Assembly: GCF_902196135.1 (NCBI RefSeq)
Contig: NZ_CABIKE010000001.1
Location: 124,001-188,000, forward strand
From: Helicobacter suis
Lineage (GTDB): Bacteria; Campylobacterota; Campylobacteria; Campylobacterales; Helicobacteraceae
Reading direction: 5' to 3'
DNA: 64,000 bases
The stretch's first letter is position 1, and each line of letters opens with the position of its first letter. Made by a program: the position numbers and the translations under genes. Below are positions 35,523 through 47,167 of the stretch, piece after piece. Below the pieces are notes generated by a model. That model was not told where the DNA came from. It did no database searches and saw only the letters and a list, made by a program, of their open reading frames with translations.

Positions 35523-37658
35523 TTAAAGAGCAACGCAGAATTGAGTTACATAATAGGCTAAAAGAGAAAAGATATAGGCTACAGCTGTAGTAAAGACGAA
35601 TAAATAGAGTACAAACTTAGTCCCGCCTGCTTCTTTGCCAAAGGTAATGGTGGCCGCAAAGCAGGGAATATAAAACATGATAAAAACAATAAAGGCAATA
35701 GCTGAGGGCAAACTTACATTTTGGGCTAGGGTTTTTCTAAAGCGCATTTGATCTTGGGGGTTATTGCCCAAAGAGTAAAGCACGCCCAAAGTAGAGACAA
35801 CCACCTCTTTAGCCATAAAGCCGGTAACTAATGAAATAGAGAGTTGCCAATTAAAATCCATAGGTTTAAAAACGCCATGGATAGCCTGCCCTATGCGCCC
35901 TACTAGACTATACTCGAGATTGCTTTTTTGTAAGTTTTCTTCTAGCAGATTAAGGGCTTGTTCTTGTTTGGGAGTTTCTAGGGGGTGGGCTTTGAGCTCC
36001 TTATATGCGGTTTTATAAGTTGTAAGCGCTTGGGGGTCTTTAGGATATTGCGAGGCAAACCAAATCAAAAGAGCTCCGGCTAAAATATAAGTACCTGCCT
36101 TTTTAAGATAAGAAAGAGATCGTGTATAAATACTCATCCAGATCACTTTAGGGCTTGGCATGCGATATTTTGGCATTTCCATAACAAAGGATTCTTCTTG
36201 CCCTCTAAAAACACTGAGTTTAAGAAATTTTGCCATGAAAAGCGCGACTAATGCCCCGGTTATATAAATCATGAATAGCACAAAAGAGGCGTATTTATCA
36301 GGGAAAAATGTCCCTACAAAGAGTACATAAATAGGTAGCCTTGCGCTACAACTCATAAAACCAATGACAAAGAGAGTAATGAGCCTTTCATGCTGGTTTT
36401 GTAGCGTTCGAGTTGCCATGTAAGCAGGTACAGAACAGCCAAAGCCTGTAACAAGCGGGATAAAACTTTTACCATGCAAGCCAAACTTATGGAAAATCCC
36501 GTCTAAAAGAAAAGCGACGCGACTCATGTAGCCTGTGGCCTCTAGGAGTGAAATACCCAAATAAAGCACCATAATGAGTGGCAAAAAGGAGAGTACCGCT
36601 CCCACTCCACCGATGATTCCATCGCCTAAAAGTGAACCTAAACTTGCATTACTGATATGTGTTTTAAGATAATCACTTAGTAGAGTAAACCCCGTTTCTA
36701 TAAAACCCTGTAAACCTCCCCCTAGCAAAAAGCTTAAAGAAAACACTAAAAACATCAGCGCTAAAAAGATAGGGATACCATACACCTCGTGCATGAGGTA
36801 TTTATCAATGGCTTTTGTGTAGTTAGTAGAAGCGGGGGTTTGTTTACAAACTTGTTTGGCTAGTTGTTTACTAAACTTAAGGGTTTCTTGGTTGAGAATG
36901 ACAGAAAGAGAGCCTTCTTTTAAGGCATGGCATAAACGCTTTTCTGCTTGTTCTTTGAGTTGTATAACAAGCTCTAATGGATTTAAAACACTCTGTGGCA
37001 AAGCCTGCTCTAATAAAAGATAAGCGCCTTGTTCTAGGCTAAGATTATGCGAATTTAAGTAAGCATGCAAATTTTCTAAGGGCTTGGTGTTAAGCTGTTT
37101 GGCTAAATGATTTAATTCTAGTTTAAAGGCCGGGCTATAGGTGATTGTGGGGGGGGTGTAGGCTTGCTGGTGTAGTGTGATGAGGTGTTCTAGGATTTTT
37201 TCTGTATTTAGATGCGTGTGAGCGGAGGTAGAAATGCAGGGAGCGCCTAGAGTTTTAGAAAGCATTTTAGTATCAATTTCTAGCCCTTCTTTACATGCTT
37301 CATCCCACATATTAAGGGCGATGAGAATTTTATGTTGCCTATTTAAAAGCTGAGTGGTGAGGGTGAGGTTGCGCTCTAAATTGGTACAATCTAATACATT
37401 TAAGATCAAATCATAATGTTCATGTTCTAAAAAGCGCTTGGTGATTTTTTCCTCAATAGTAAAATCATTGAGCGCATAAATACCGGGTAAATCAATAATA
37501 TTGATTGTATAGCCACCATAAGTAACGCTAATTTCTGTTTTTTCTACGGTAACCCCTGCAAAATTACCCACTTTTAAATGCGCGCCACTAATAGCATTAA
37601 TGAGCGAACTTTTCCCTACATTGGGCTGTCCTACTAGTGCAACAACGATAGTTTCCAT
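35523..37658 (-). CDS. feoB: Ferrous iron transport protein B
   Basis: 711 residues, inner-membrane ferrous iron importer. Amino-terminal G domain: G1 GQPNVGKSSLINA, G3 DLPGIY, G4 NMWDEA. Two Gate domains follow with GFGCSVPAYMATRT and FIPCFAA, each with the conserved cysteine. Longer than many FeoB of Helicobacter (about 640) through the cytoplasmic loop near residues 545-590. A C8 run on the coding strand (37149-37156) lies within the spacer domain and is in frame. No feoA is adjacent. Confidence 0.95.
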   Translation of the reverse strand: METIVVALVGQPNVGKSSLINAISGAHLKVGNFAGVTVEKTEISVTYGGYTINIIDLPGIYALNDFTIEEKITKRFLEHEHYDLILNVLDCTNLERNLTLTTQLLNRQHKILIALNMWDEACKEGLEIDTKMLSKTLGAPCISTSAHTHLNTEKILEHLITLHQQAYTPPTITYSPAFKLELNHLAKQLNTKPLENLHAYLNSHNLSLEQGAYLLLEQALPQSVLNPLELVIQLKEQAEKRLCHALKEGSLSVILNQETLKFSKQLAKQVCKQTPASTNYTKAIDKYLMHEVYGIPIFLALMFLVFSLSFLLGGGLQGFIETGFTLLSDYLKTHISNASLGSLLGDGIIGGVGAVLSFLPLIMVLYLGISLLEATGYMSRVAFLLDGIFHKFGLHGKSFIPLVTGFGCSVPAYMATRTLQNQHERLITLFVIGFMSCSARLPIYVLFVGTFFPDKYASFVLFMIYITGALVALFMAKFLKLSVFRGQEESFVMEMPKYRMPSPKVIWMSIYTRSLSYLKKAGTYILAGALLIWFASQYPKDPQALTTYKTAYKELKAHPLETPKQEQALNLLEENLQKSNLEYSLVGRIGQAIHGVFKPMDFNWQLSISLVTGFMAKEVVVSTLGVLYSLGNNPQDQMRFRKTLAQNVSLPSAIAFIVFIMFYIPCFAATITFGKEAGGTKFVLYLFVFTTAVAYIFSLLAYYVTQFCVAL

Positions 37659-37677
37659 AAAGCTAAAACCCTTAATT

Positions 37678-37714
37678 CTATTATGATTATCAAAATTATA
37701 ACTAACTGATTATA
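37678..37714 (-). promoter_or_regulatory. feoB promoter with candidate Fur box
   Basis: Minus strand: two possible -10 elements TATAAT (37709-37714 and 37695-37700), followed by TGATAATCATAATAG (37678-37692), which resembles the Helicobacter holo-Fur consensus TAATAATnATTATTA at most positions. feoB is iron-repressed by Fur in H. pylori; the site here is by eye. Confidence 0.45.
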
Positions 37715-37823
37715 CCCAAATTACGCCACTTTTAGCACTTGCGCCATAAAACCTTTAAGCCTATTTTTAAAGTTATAGATTAGTAGAGTGAGTAGCAACA
37801 CTAAGTTACAAGTTAAAAAAACC

Positions 37824-38420
37824 TCACTCTTTTAAATTAGCTAGTTGTAGTATCTGGCAACTCCCTTCAATTAAATCAAAGATTTTTAATAACCCCTGTA
37901 ATTCGCGGTGATACACCACAATCCCACAACCTCTAATAAAAATAAAATGCTGTTTGCTAGTTTGCAAGTAGTGTAAAATATCTGTAGAGCATCGATCCCG
38001 CCAATCTTTATAATTTTTAGGATCATAGATTTCAATTTTTTGCCCTAAGAGCGAACAACCTAAATAATCTTTAGGGATTAGATAATCATGGTTTAATGAG
38101 TAGGCAATAGCATGGGGAGGTCTTGCATAGGCAATAAAACGGGCTTCTGTAAAATACTGGTAGATACTTGCATGGATACTTGTATCCATGCTTGATTCTT
38201 GCCAGCGATAATCTAACTTGTCATGTAAGATAATAAAAGACTCTTCATCTAAATTATCAAAGACGGCGTTATTTTTATTAATGATAAAACGAGTAGCGCC
38301 CATGCGCGCTGAAATAGAACCGCGAAAGATGCTAAAAAACCCTTTGCGAAACATAGAAAGCGAGACTTTTTGGAGTTGCTCTAATAACTTTTGATCCACT
38401 TCGCGTACATAGACATTCAT
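37824..38420 (-). CDS. Class II aldolase/adducin-like protein
   Basis: 198 residues. Seen: FSIFRGSISARMG near residue 30 (related to the family SGNISVRL motif), SIHASIYQYF and the AYARPPHAIAYSL histidine region (usual zinc-type HxH replaced by PPH). The catalytic zinc site thus seems incomplete. Overlaps the modC-like gene by 4 bp at the end of the long run that begins with recA. Substrate unknown; a non-catalytic or altered function is possible. Confidence 0.65.
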   Translation of the reverse strand: MNVYVREVDQKLLEQLQKVSLSMFRKGFFSIFRGSISARMGATRFIINKNNAVFDNLDEESFIILHDKLDYRWQESSMDTSIHASIYQYFTEARFIAYARPPHAIAYSLNHDYLIPKDYLGCSLLGQKIEIYDPKNYKDWRDRCSTDILHYLQTSKQHFIFIRGCGIVVYHRELQGLLKIFDLIEGSCQILQLANLKE

Positions 38421-39268
38421 GGCAAAGATTCTAACACATCTAATTTAAAGGGGGTAGACCATTTAAGTAGGACACTACTTCCATGCGCTAAAGAAGTCTT
38501 GATTGGGAGAGATAAAACCTGAGATTCAAGCATGAGAGTAAGCGTATTGGCATCGCTATTTAAGACTTTAGCGAGTAATCCGTCATTACAATGCGTGGGG
38601 ATTTTTATTTGGCACACATGGCGCTTTGTTTGTTCTTGTATGCATACAAGAATATCAGCCATTTTATAGGCTTCTATTGGGTCGTGGGTGATTATAAAAG
38701 TTGTGAGATTAAAATGCGCACTTAAAGACTTGATCTCTTCTTGTAATTTTGCACGCATGTTTAAATCAAGAGCGTTAAGCGGTTCATCTAAACATAAAAT
38801 TCCTTGTGGGCTATCAAGCGCTCTAAGAATGGCACGCCCTAAGGCAATTCTTTGGGCTTGTCCACCTGAGAGGGTGTTAATTTTGCGTTTTAAAAGCCCT
38901 TTTAATTCCATTAAATCAATAATGGCATGTATTTTTTCTAGATCGCGCTTATTAGCAAAGGTGATATTTTGATACACATTTAAATGGGGAAACAGCCCAT
39001 AATCTTGGAAGACAAAGCCTACGCGGCGTTTTTGAGGGGGAATATAGATTTTTTGATCCGTATCTAGCCACACTTCCTCATTCAAACAAATCCGCCCGCT
39101 ATCTGGCTTTTCTAATCCAGCTAATATACGCAACAAAGTACTTTTACCCGCTCCAGATTTGCCTAAAATCCCTATAATTTGCGGGGTTTTTAATTTAAGA
39201 TTAATTTCTAAATCAAAATCCCCACCAGCGCCACTAAGCTGCTTTTTAACCGCTATCTCTAGCACCAT
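38417..39268 (-). CDS. ModC-like ABC transporter ATP-binding protein
   Basis: 283 residues. Seen: Walker A GKSGAGKSTLLRI near residue 35, Q-loop FVFQDYGLFP, signature TLSGGQAQRIALGRA, Walker B ILCLDEPLNALD and H-loop IITHD, plus a carboxyl-terminal TOBE-like domain (residues about 210-280). Resembles the molybdate importer ATPase ModC, which normally sits with modA and modB; neither is here. Alternative: an ATPase serving another oxyanion or sulfate permease encoded elsewhere. Follows the rluC-like gene by 12 bp. Confidence 0.75.
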   Translation of the reverse strand: MVLEIAVKKQLSGAGGDFDLEINLKLKTPQIIGILGKSGAGKSTLLRILAGLEKPDSGRICLNEEVWLDTDQKIYIPPQKRRVGFVFQDYGLFPHLNVYQNITFANKRDLEKIHAIIDLMELKGLLKRKINTLSGGQAQRIALGRAILRALDSPQGILCLDEPLNALDLNMRAKLQEEIKSLSAHFNLTTFIITHDPIEAYKMADILVCIQEQTKRHVCQIKIPTHCNDGLLAKVLNSDANTLTLMLESQVLSLPIKTSLAHGSSVLLKWSTPFKLDVLESLP

Positions 39269-39280
39269 GCCCCCTTTTTG

Positions 39281-40170
39281 CTATTTTAAGAAAGACTTAA
39301 GTCTAAGGCTATAGTGCAGATGATAGAGGGTAAAATCAAGCCCGTTAGCCTCCAAAGCTAAATGTGGCTTAAAGGCAGCGTAAGAACCTTTGAAATCTTG
39401 CTTTTTAGCGTCTAAATAGGCGCGCGCATAGTTATCTTCTGTATAAAGGGGCTCGCCAATAATAGGAAAGCCTAACGCACTTAAATGCAGGCGAATCTGG
39501 TGTGTACGCCCCGTGAGTGGGGAAATTTGGAGTAAAGTTTGGTTATTAAAAACATCAAAGCAAAGGATTTTAATAGTAGTGGCGCTAAACTTGCCTTGCT
39601 TATGGATTTGTGATCGCACACCTAGATCGCCTCGCAAATTAGAGGGCTCTAAAATGGGCAAAATGACACTAAAATCCCCGCTCGCATAGCTATACATATT
39701 TCCTTGTACTAAGGCGGTGTATGTTTTAATGATTTGGTGGTTGCTAAAGAGGGCGCGTAAACTCTTTTCATGTTCTTTATTCTGGCTTACTAAAATAATG
39801 CCGCTAGTTTCATAATCAAGGCGGTGGATTAAGCGCGCTTCTTGGTTATGGCTATAAACACTCTCATAAAGGCTAAAGCTGTGGTAGTTTTTAGGGTGGG
39901 AGTAGAGATTTTTAGGCTTGTAGTAGGCCTCAAAAAAGGGAGTAGAGAAAAAGGGCTTATACAGGGCTGAGGGGAGTGCTTTAAAAAAAGTAAGGGCGAT
40001 TAAACCTTGAATGTTTTGGGATTTTTTAAGAGGGCTTTGATCTAGGGCTTGCAAACGACCCCTATCAATATGGCTTTGGGCTTTGGCAACACTACAACGC
40101 AGGGTATTTGCGACAAATTTCCATGCCTTAATGGGTTCTTTAATCTCAAAGATTTGGCGTACAAAGGGCA

Positions 40171-40171
<1 letters not shown>
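39281..40171 (-). CDS. RluA-family pseudouridine synthase (RluC-like)
   Basis: 296 residues with catalytic RLIHRLDYETSGIILVS (Asp in HRLD) and GRTHQIRLHLSALGFPIIGE. The amino-terminal 50 residues form an S4-like segment. Second family member in the window besides 19650-20654; the target uridine is not known. Its ATG shares one base with the pyrG stop, so translation is coupled. Confidence 0.82.
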
Positions 40172-41820
<1,649 letters not shown>

Positions 41821-42420
41821 TTAATAAAGGTCTACAACTAAATAATTTGTCTTTTGATCAATCTTATACTTATACTGCCCATCTAAGATAATAAAAAAGC
41901 GATAAAAATTATCATGGGTTTCTAGCGCGATCTGCTCTACATATTTTTGATCCACCACAAGCCGTTTATCAAAACTTTCCTCGCCTCGATCAATGTCTAG
42001 TACCAAACGATAGGGTTTTGTCAAGATAAAAGAGCGCTGGATTTTAGCAGCGGTGCGCAGATAAAGCTTATTTTTATGAGCCCAAAAATCAAAATTACCT
42101 ATATGATAGATATTTTCCTTAGGGCCTAAAATAGCCCCTTCTTGGCTGAATGTGAAAGGATAGTGCCAGTCAATATACTGGTTAACATCAATTGTTTTTG
42201 TATGCATTGAGGCATCTAAATCTTTATAAGTGAGGGTGATTTTAGTGAGTACTCTAGCAGTGGTTGGTAAAGTGATTTTGACATGCCTAAAATAATCTGG
42301 TATCTCATCTCCTAAATGATTTGTCATGTTATTTCCAGACTTCATCAGCGGTTCAAAAGGATCTTCACGAGCAATTAAAGCCCCTAGCAATAAAAGTACA
42401 CATAATTGTTTTAACATCAA
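41821..42420 (-). CDS. Exported AMIN-domain-like protein (HP0156/Cj1670c type)
   Basis: 199 residues, signal peptide MLKQLCVLLLLGALIARED. The carboxyl-terminal 100 residues have the beta-rich pattern of AMIN domains (KPYRLVLDIDRGEE and YRFFIILDGQYKYKI), which bind peptidoglycan. It follows the ftsB-like gene by 7 bp, as in other Campylobacterota. The Campylobacter counterpart is a periplasmic glycoprotein. Function unproven. Confidence 0.72.
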   Translation of the reverse strand: MMLKQLCVLLLLGALIAREDPFEPLMKSGNNMTNHLGDEIPDYFRHVKITLPTTARVLTKITLTYKDLDASMHTKTIDVNQYIDWHYPFTFSQEGAILGPKENIYHIGNFDFWAHKNKLYLRTAAKIQRSFILTKPYRLVLDIDRGEESFDKRLVVDQKYVEQIALETHDNFYRFFIILDGQYKYKIDQKTNYLVVDLY

Positions 42421-42427
42421 ATACCCA

Positions 42428-42670
42428 TCATCTTTTAGGAGGCTCTAACTCTTTGAGTTCAAAGAGCTGTTTTTGGAGTTTAGCATTTTCATATTGCAGA
42501 TTTTGTACGCGGGCTTGTAAATCATTTTGTTTGCGTTTGAGGGCTAAAAGCACCTCAATAGAACTATCCCCAAAAAGCAAACTCCCAATATACATTCCAA
42601 AAGCAACAATGAGTGAAAACCCCAGCAACACACCCCTATAAATATAGAGAAATTGCCAAGTTTTACCCAT
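42428..42670 (-). CDS. FtsB/DivIC-like septum formation protein
   Basis: 80 residues: short cytoplasmic start, one membrane helix (GVLLGFSLIVAFGMYIGSLLF) and a periplasmic coiled coil (LLALKRKQNDLQARVQNLQYENAKL in part). Such bitopic proteins join FtsL and FtsQ in the divisome. Its ATG directly follows the recA stop TAA. In H. pylori and Campylobacter an enolase gene separates the two; it is missing here. Confidence 0.78.
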   Translation of the reverse strand: MGKTWQFLYIYRGVLLGFSLIVAFGMYIGSLLFGDSSIEVLLALKRKQNDLQARVQNLQYENAKLQKQLFELKELEPPKR

Positions 42671-43696
42671 TTATTCCCCTTCTGGCATAGCCCACTCTAC
42701 ATCAGACTTATTAAAAAGTTTTTCTTTAATTTTACCAGCAATTTCTGTTGCTAAATCCCCGTCATTCTTTAAGCTTAACTTAGCTGCTTCTCTTCCCTGC
42801 CCTAATTTTTTATCCAGATAGCTAAACCACGCCCCGCTTTTTTCTATCACCTCTAGCTTAACGCCATAGTCAATTAATTCCCCCGCTTGGCTAATCCCAT
42901 CTCCATACATAATATCAAATTCCGCCTCTTTAAAAGGGGGCGCTACTTTATTTTTAACCACCTTGACTCTTACGCGATTACCAATGGGGTGTTCGTTTTG
43001 TTTAAGAGTAGCGATGCGGCGGATGTCTATGCGTACACTGGCATAAAATTTAAGCGCATTGCCCCCTGTGGTGGTTTCAGGACTTCCATAGCCCATAGTT
43101 CCAATTTTCATGCGAATCTGGTTGATAAAAATTAAGGTGGTGTTCATTTTGTGTAAAATTCCGGTGATCTTGCGCAAGGCCTGACTCATCAAGCGCGCCT
43201 GCAAACCTACATGTTGATCGCCCATGTCGCCTTCAATTTCTGCGCGGGGAGTGAGCGCGGCTACTGAATCTACTACAATCACATCTACTGCTCCACTGCG
43301 CGCTAAAGTCTCTAAAATTTCTAGGGCTTCTTCTCCGGTATCTGGTTGAGAAATGAGTAAATTATCTGTATCCACCCCTAATTTTTTGGCATACTGCACA
43401 TCTAAAGCATGCTCGGCATCAATAAAGGCACAAGTGCCCCCCTCTTTTTGTGCCTGCGCGATAATATGTAAAGTCAGGGTGGTTTTCCCGCTTGATTCTG
43501 GTCCATAAACCTCTACAATGCGCCCCTTAGGCACGCCCCCAATCCCTAAAGCCATATCTAAACCTAGCGATCCAGTAGAGGTAGCCTCAATGTGCTCAAT
43601 TTCTTTATCGCCCAAACGCATCAGCGCCCCCTTACCAAATTGCTTATCAATCTGTTTAATCGCTAACTCTAACGCCTTTTGTTTTTGTTCGTCCAC
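42671..43696 (-). CDS. recA: Recombinase RecA
   Basis: 341 residues. ATP-dependent strand exchange and SOS coprotease, cytoplasmic. Walker [10 protein letters not shown] near residue 60, Walker [15 protein letters not shown], and loop 2 [15 protein letters not shown]. First gene of a run of seven closely spaced minus-strand genes down to 37824. The carboxyl terminus is acidic as usual. The plus-strand side upstream holds the divergent small lipoprotein and thrS. Confidence 0.98.
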   Translation of the reverse strand: MDEQKQKALELAIKQIDKQFGKGALMRLGDKEIEHIEATSTGSLGLDMALGIGGVPKGRIVEVYGPESSGKTTLTLHIIAQAQKEGGTCAFIDAEHALDVQYAKKLGVDTDNLLISQPDTGEEALEILETLARSGAVDVIVVDSVAALTPRAEIEGDMGDQHVGLQARLMSQALRKITGILHKMNTTLIFINQIRMKIGTMGYGSPETTTGGNALKFYASVRIDIRRIATLKQNEHPIGNRVRVKVVKNKVAPPFKEAEFDIMYGDGISQAGELIDYGVKLEVIEKSGAWFSYLDKKLGQGREAAKLSLKNDGDLATEIAGKIKEKLFNKSDVEWAMPEGE

Positions 43697-43833
43697 AACA
43701 ACCCCTTACTCAAATTTTACAGCCAAAGATTTTAACAAAAAATGACTAAAACTAACTTACATAGGCGGTTTTAAACAAAGGTTTATTTTTTATATGGCAG
43801 AATTGGGGCAATTTTTGTGATTTTTGGGAGAGG

Positions 43834-43962
43834 ATGCGCGGTATTGCGGTGGCTTTAATAGTGGCGCTGTGTTATGCGGGGTGCTTACAACCCATGCAAG
43901 ACCCCCAAGATGAAAAAGTAGACTCGCAGGTACGCTGTGGCTTTGGCTCTAGTGGGTGTTAA
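43834..43962 (+). CDS. Small predicted lipoprotein (42 residues)
   Basis: ATG 43834, preceded by GGGAGAGG, to TAA 43962. Signal MRGIAVALIVALCYAGC with lipobox CYAGC, so the mature peptide of about 26 residues would be acylated at the cysteine; two further cysteines lie near the end (VRCGFGSSGC). It is directly upstream of thrS, in the place of the small HP0122 gene. Good ribosome site and lipobox support a real gene. Function unknown. Confidence 0.7.
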   Translation: MRGIAVALIVALCYAGCLQPMQDPQDEKVDSQVRCGFGSSGC

Positions 43963-43985
43963 GCTCAAATGTTAAGGATTAATTT

Positions 43986-45791
43986 TTGGCAGAGGTGATA
44001 GGTGTTAAAAAGGGGGGGCTTGTTTTAGATTTGCAAAGTGAGGATTTGGAGGCTGGAGAGGCGATTTATTTTGATAATAGCCCGCCTGCTTTAGAGATTA
44101 TCCGCCACTCTTGCGCGCATTTGCTAGCTCAGGCAATTAAACAGCTTTATCCGGATGCGCAATTTTTTGTAGGGCCTGTGGTGCAGGAGGGGTTTTACTA
44201 TGATTTTAAAACCGCTTCTAAAATTTCTGAGGATGATTTAGGCGTGATTGAGGCAAAAATGCAAGAGATCGCCAAAAAAAAGCACCCCATTCTCAAACAA
44301 ACCATGAGTCGCCAAGAAGCCTTAGAGCGGTTTAAAAACGATCCGCTTAAACACGCCGTGATGTCTAAAATTGAAGGCGATTGTTTTAGTGTTTACACGC
44401 AAGGAGAATTTGAAGATCTGTGTAGAGGCCCCCATCTACCCCATACCGCTCTTTTACAGCATTTTAAACTTACCAAACTTGCTGGGGCTTATTTGGGCGG
44501 TGATGAAAAGGCAGAAATGCTCCAGCGCATTTATGGAATTGCCTTTGCCACTAAAGAGGCGCTTAAGGAGTATTTATACCAACTAGAGGAGGCTAAAAAG
44601 CGCGATCACCGCAAACTCGGGCAAGAATTAGGGCTTTTTTGCTTTGATGAGAATTTGGGGGCGGGTTTGCCTGTTTGGTTGCCAAATGGAATGCGTTTGC
44701 GTGTGCGTCTTGAAAATCTCTTAACAAAAGCTTTACTGCAATATGGCTATGAGCCGGTAAGAGGGCCTGAAATATTAAAAAGTTCTTTATGGCAAAAAAG
44801 CGGGCATTATCAAAACTACAAAGAAAACATGTATTTTACAACCATTGATGAGGTAGAATACGGCATTAAGCCGATGAATTGCGTGGGGCATATTAAAGTT
44901 TATGAGCACGCTTTGCGATCGTATCGCGAGTTGCCCTTGCGTTTTTATGAGTACGGCGTGGTGCACCGGCATGAAAAAAGCGGGGTTTTGCATGGGCTTT
45001 TGCGCGTACGCGAATTTACACAAGATGACGCCCATATTTTTTGCCGCTTTGATCAGATCAAAACAGAAGTACTTTCTATTTTAGAATTTACTAAAAAGGT
45101 TATGGGTGTTTTTGGCTTTGAGTATGAAATGGAATTATCTACTAAACCTACTAAGTATATTGGAGAGGATCATATCTGGGAGCAGGCAACTAATGCGCTT
45201 AAACAAGCCCTAGAGGAACATAATATTTCTTTTGGAATTGATGCAGGTGGGGGGGCGTTTTATGGACCCAAGATTGATATTAAAATCACCGATGCGATTA
45301 GGCGCAAATGGCAATGTGGAACCGTGCAGGTGGATATGAATTTACCCGCGCGCTTTGAGTTAAGTTATACCAATGAAGCGGGGAATTTAGAACAACCGGT
45401 CATGATTCATCGCGCAATACTGGGTTCTTTTGAGCGCTTTATTGCCATTTTAACCGAACATTACAGCGGGAATTATCCCTTCTTCATCGCGCCGGTGCAA
45501 ATTGCTTTAGTGCCGGTTTCTATAGATCAACTAGAGTATGCACAAGAAATTTATCACAAACTTAATAAACGGGGCTTTTTTGTGTGCATGGCAGATAAAA
45601 ATGAGACTTTAAGCAAGCGCATCCGCTCCCTAGAAAAACAAAAAATCCCCTTTATTGTGGTGGTGGGAAAAGAGGAAGTGGCACAGGGCAGTTTAGCCAT
45701 TCGTGATCGCGCTTTGGGCAAGCAATATACAATGTTGCAAGAGGAATTTTTTCAATCTATGGAGGCAAAAATGCAAGAGGTTAGTTTTTGA
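43986..45791 (+). CDS. thrS: Threonyl-tRNA synthetase
   Basis: 601 residues, class II synthetase that charges tRNA-Thr. Start TTG 43986, eight bases after AAGGA. TGS-like amino terminus, editing domain with [10 protein letters not shown], catalytic zinc ligands in MNCVGH, motif 2 [25 protein letters not shown] (in parts) and motif 3 [11 protein letters not shown], then the anticodon-binding domain. Starts the thrS-infC-rpmI-rplT operon (HP0123-HP0126). Overlaps infC by 4 bp. Confidence 0.97.
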   Translation: MAEVIGVKKGGLVLDLQSEDLEAGEAIYFDNSPPALEIIRHSCAHLLAQAIKQLYPDAQFFVGPVVQEGFYYDFKTASKISEDDLGVIEAKMQEIAKKKHPILKQTMSRQEALERFKNDPLKHAVMSKIEGDCFSVYTQGEFEDLCRGPHLPHTALLQHFKLTKLAGAYLGGDEKAEMLQRIYGIAFATKEALKEYLYQLEEAKKRDHRKLGQELGLFCFDENLGAGLPVWLPNGMRLRVRLENLLTKALLQYGYEPVRGPEILKSSLWQKSGHYQNYKENMYFTTIDEVEYGIKPMNCVGHIKVYEHALRSYRELPLRFYEYGVVHRHEKSGVLHGLLRVREFTQDDAHIFCRFDQIKTEVLSILEFTKKVMGVFGFEYEMELSTKPTKYIGEDHIWEQATNALKQALEEHNISFGIDAGGGAFYGPKIDIKITDAIRRKWQCGTVQVDMNLPARFELSYTNEAGNLEQPVMIHRAILGSFERFIAILTEHYSGNYPFFIAPVQIALVPVSIDQLEYAQEIYHKLNKRGFFVCMADKNETLSKRIRSLEKQKIPFIVVVGKEEVAQGSLAIRDRALGKQYTMLQEEFFQSMEAKMQEVSF

Positions 45792-46303
45792 GTAAAGAGG
45801 AAGTTTTATTAAACCAAGCGATTCGTTTAAAAGAAGTGCGCTGTGTGGGGGAGAGAGGCGAGCAGTTTGGAATTATTTCCTCAGAAGAAGCTTTGCGTAT
45901 TGCGATGAGTAAGGGCATGGACTTAGTACTCATCTCACCCACAGCTAAGCCCCCGGTGTGTAAGGTTATGGATTATGGCAAATTTTGCTACCAAAGCGAG
46001 AAAAAGCAAAAAGAGGCTAGAAAGAAACAAAGGCAGATTGAAATTAAAGAGATCAAACTTTCTACTCAAATTGCCCAAAATGATATTAATTATAAAGTCA
46101 AGCATGCCAGAGAATTTATTGAGGAGGGCAAACATGTTAAATTTAAGGTGGTGCTTAGGGGTAGAGAGAGCCACGATCCTAAAGCGGGTTTAGCGGTTTT
46201 AGAAAAGGTAGCAGAGATGATGCAAGATATTGCCAATGCCGAGAAAGAACCCAAAGCGGAGGGTCGTTTTGTGATGTGGCTTTTTGTACCACAAAAAAAG
46301 TAA
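45788..46303 (+). CDS. infC: Translation initiation factor IF-3
   Basis: 171 residues. Binds the 30S subunit and checks initiator tRNA. The start is TTG 45788, overlapping the thrS stop as TTGA; rare initiation codons are common for infC and allow autoregulation. Seen: [18 protein letters not shown], the family signature, and the carboxyl-terminal domain [14 protein letters not shown]. Upstream of rpmI and rplT in the classic order. Confidence 0.96.
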   Translation: MSKEEVLLNQAIRLKEVRCVGERGEQFGIISSEEALRIAMSKGMDLVLISPTAKPPVCKVMDYGKFCYQSEKKQKEARKKQRQIEIKEIKLSTQIAQNDINYKVKHAREFIEEGKHVKFKVVLRGRESHDPKAGLAVLEKVAEMMQDIANAEKEPKAEGRFVMWLFVPQKK

Positions 46304-46324
46304 ATTTGTTAGAAAGGAGAGAAA

Positions 46325-46519
46325 ATGCCCAAGATGAAGACTAACCGCGGAGCAGCGAAGCGTTTCAAGGTGAAAAAAAACCTGATTAAGCGGGGCAGTG
46401 CTTTTAAAAGCCATATTTTGACTAAAAAAAGCCCGCAAAGAAAAGCCAACCTCAACGCCCCCCACTATGTGCATGCTACAAATTTGCGCTCTGTAGCAGG
46501 GCTTTTATGTAAAGCTTAA
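46325..46519 (+). CDS. rpmI: 50S ribosomal protein L35
   Basis: 64 residues, basic. [19 protein letters not shown] is the family start. Lies 21 bp after infC with GAAAGGAG before the ATG, and 72 bp before rplT. Contains an A8 run in frame. Confidence 0.97.
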   Translation: MPKMKTNRGAAKRFKVKKNLIKRGSAFKSHILTKKSPQRKANLNAPHYVHATNLRSVAGLLCKA

Positions 46520-46591
46520 GTTTTTCCCCCTTGTACTCAAGCAAAAAGGGAAAGTTTGGTAATAATCACACCTCAAAGGTAAAGGAAAATT

Positions 46592-46954
46592 ATGAGAGTT
46601 AAAACCGGAGTGGTGCGCCATCGCCGCCACAAGAAAGTTCTAAAGCAAGCCCGAGGGTTTTATAGCGGGCGTAGGAAACATTTTAGAAAAGCCAAAGAAC
46701 AGCTTGAACGCAGTTTGTGCTACGCTTTTAGAGATCGCAAGCAGAAAAAACGCGATTTTAGGAGTTTGTGGATTGTGCGAATCAACGCCGCTTGCCACAT
46801 GCACAACACGAGTTATTCGCGCTTCATGCACGCGCTTAAAAGCAGTAGCATAGAACTAGATAGAAAAATCCTAGCCGATATGGCAATGAATGATATGCCG
46901 GCCTTTTCTAATCTGATAGAGCAGGTTAAAGCCCATTTATCACCCAGTGCATAA
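46592..46954 (+). CDS. rplT: 50S ribosomal protein L20
   Basis: 120 residues. [20 protein letters not shown] start and the [16 protein letters not shown] segment identify L20, an early 50S assembly protein. Last gene of the thrS-infC-rpmI-rplT run. AAAGGAAAA precedes the ATG. Confidence 0.97.
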   Translation: MRVKTGVVRHRRHKKVLKQARGFYSGRRKHFRKAKEQLERSLCYAFRDRKQKKRDFRSLWIVRINAACHMHNTSYSRFMHALKSSSIELDRKILADMAMNDMPAFSNLIEQVKAHLSPSA

Positions 46955-46980
46955 AAACTCTGATTCTTGGATTGGAATAA

Positions 46981-47004
46981 AAAACGCCCCCTTTTTAAAG
47001 GGGG
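46981..47004 (-). terminator. Hairpin with terminator shape on the minus strand
   Basis: CCCCCTTT-TT-AAAGGGGG (46987-47004). Read on the minus strand the stem is followed by CG and TTTTTT, a good intrinsic terminator; on the plus strand only GTGGTTTG follows. It lies 30 bp after rplT. It may act in both directions. Confidence 0.6.
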
Positions 47005-47124
47005 GTGGTTTGCAAGAAAAGGCATTTGCCGGTTTCGTCGTGATTGCTATAAAAATTAATTTTATAATATTATTTTTTTCTGGTTAGTTTTTGTATTTTT
47101 ATGTTTTTTTTAATAGCATAATGC

Positions 47125-47130
47125 TAGAAT
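47125..47130 (+). promoter_or_regulatory. Candidate -10 (TAGAAT) of the Hor-type gene
   Basis: TAGAAT lies 38 bp before ATG 47168, behind an AT-rich tract with regularly spaced T runs, the usual form of Helicobacter vegetative promoters that lack a clear -35. Confidence 0.45.
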
Positions 47131-47167
47131 TCTGGCGCTAGAAATCCATTTAAACTGAAGGAACCTA

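Noticed and set aside
46376-46383. A8 run in rpmI
   Set aside because: It encodes lysines typical of L35; an essential ribosomal gene is unlikely to be switched.
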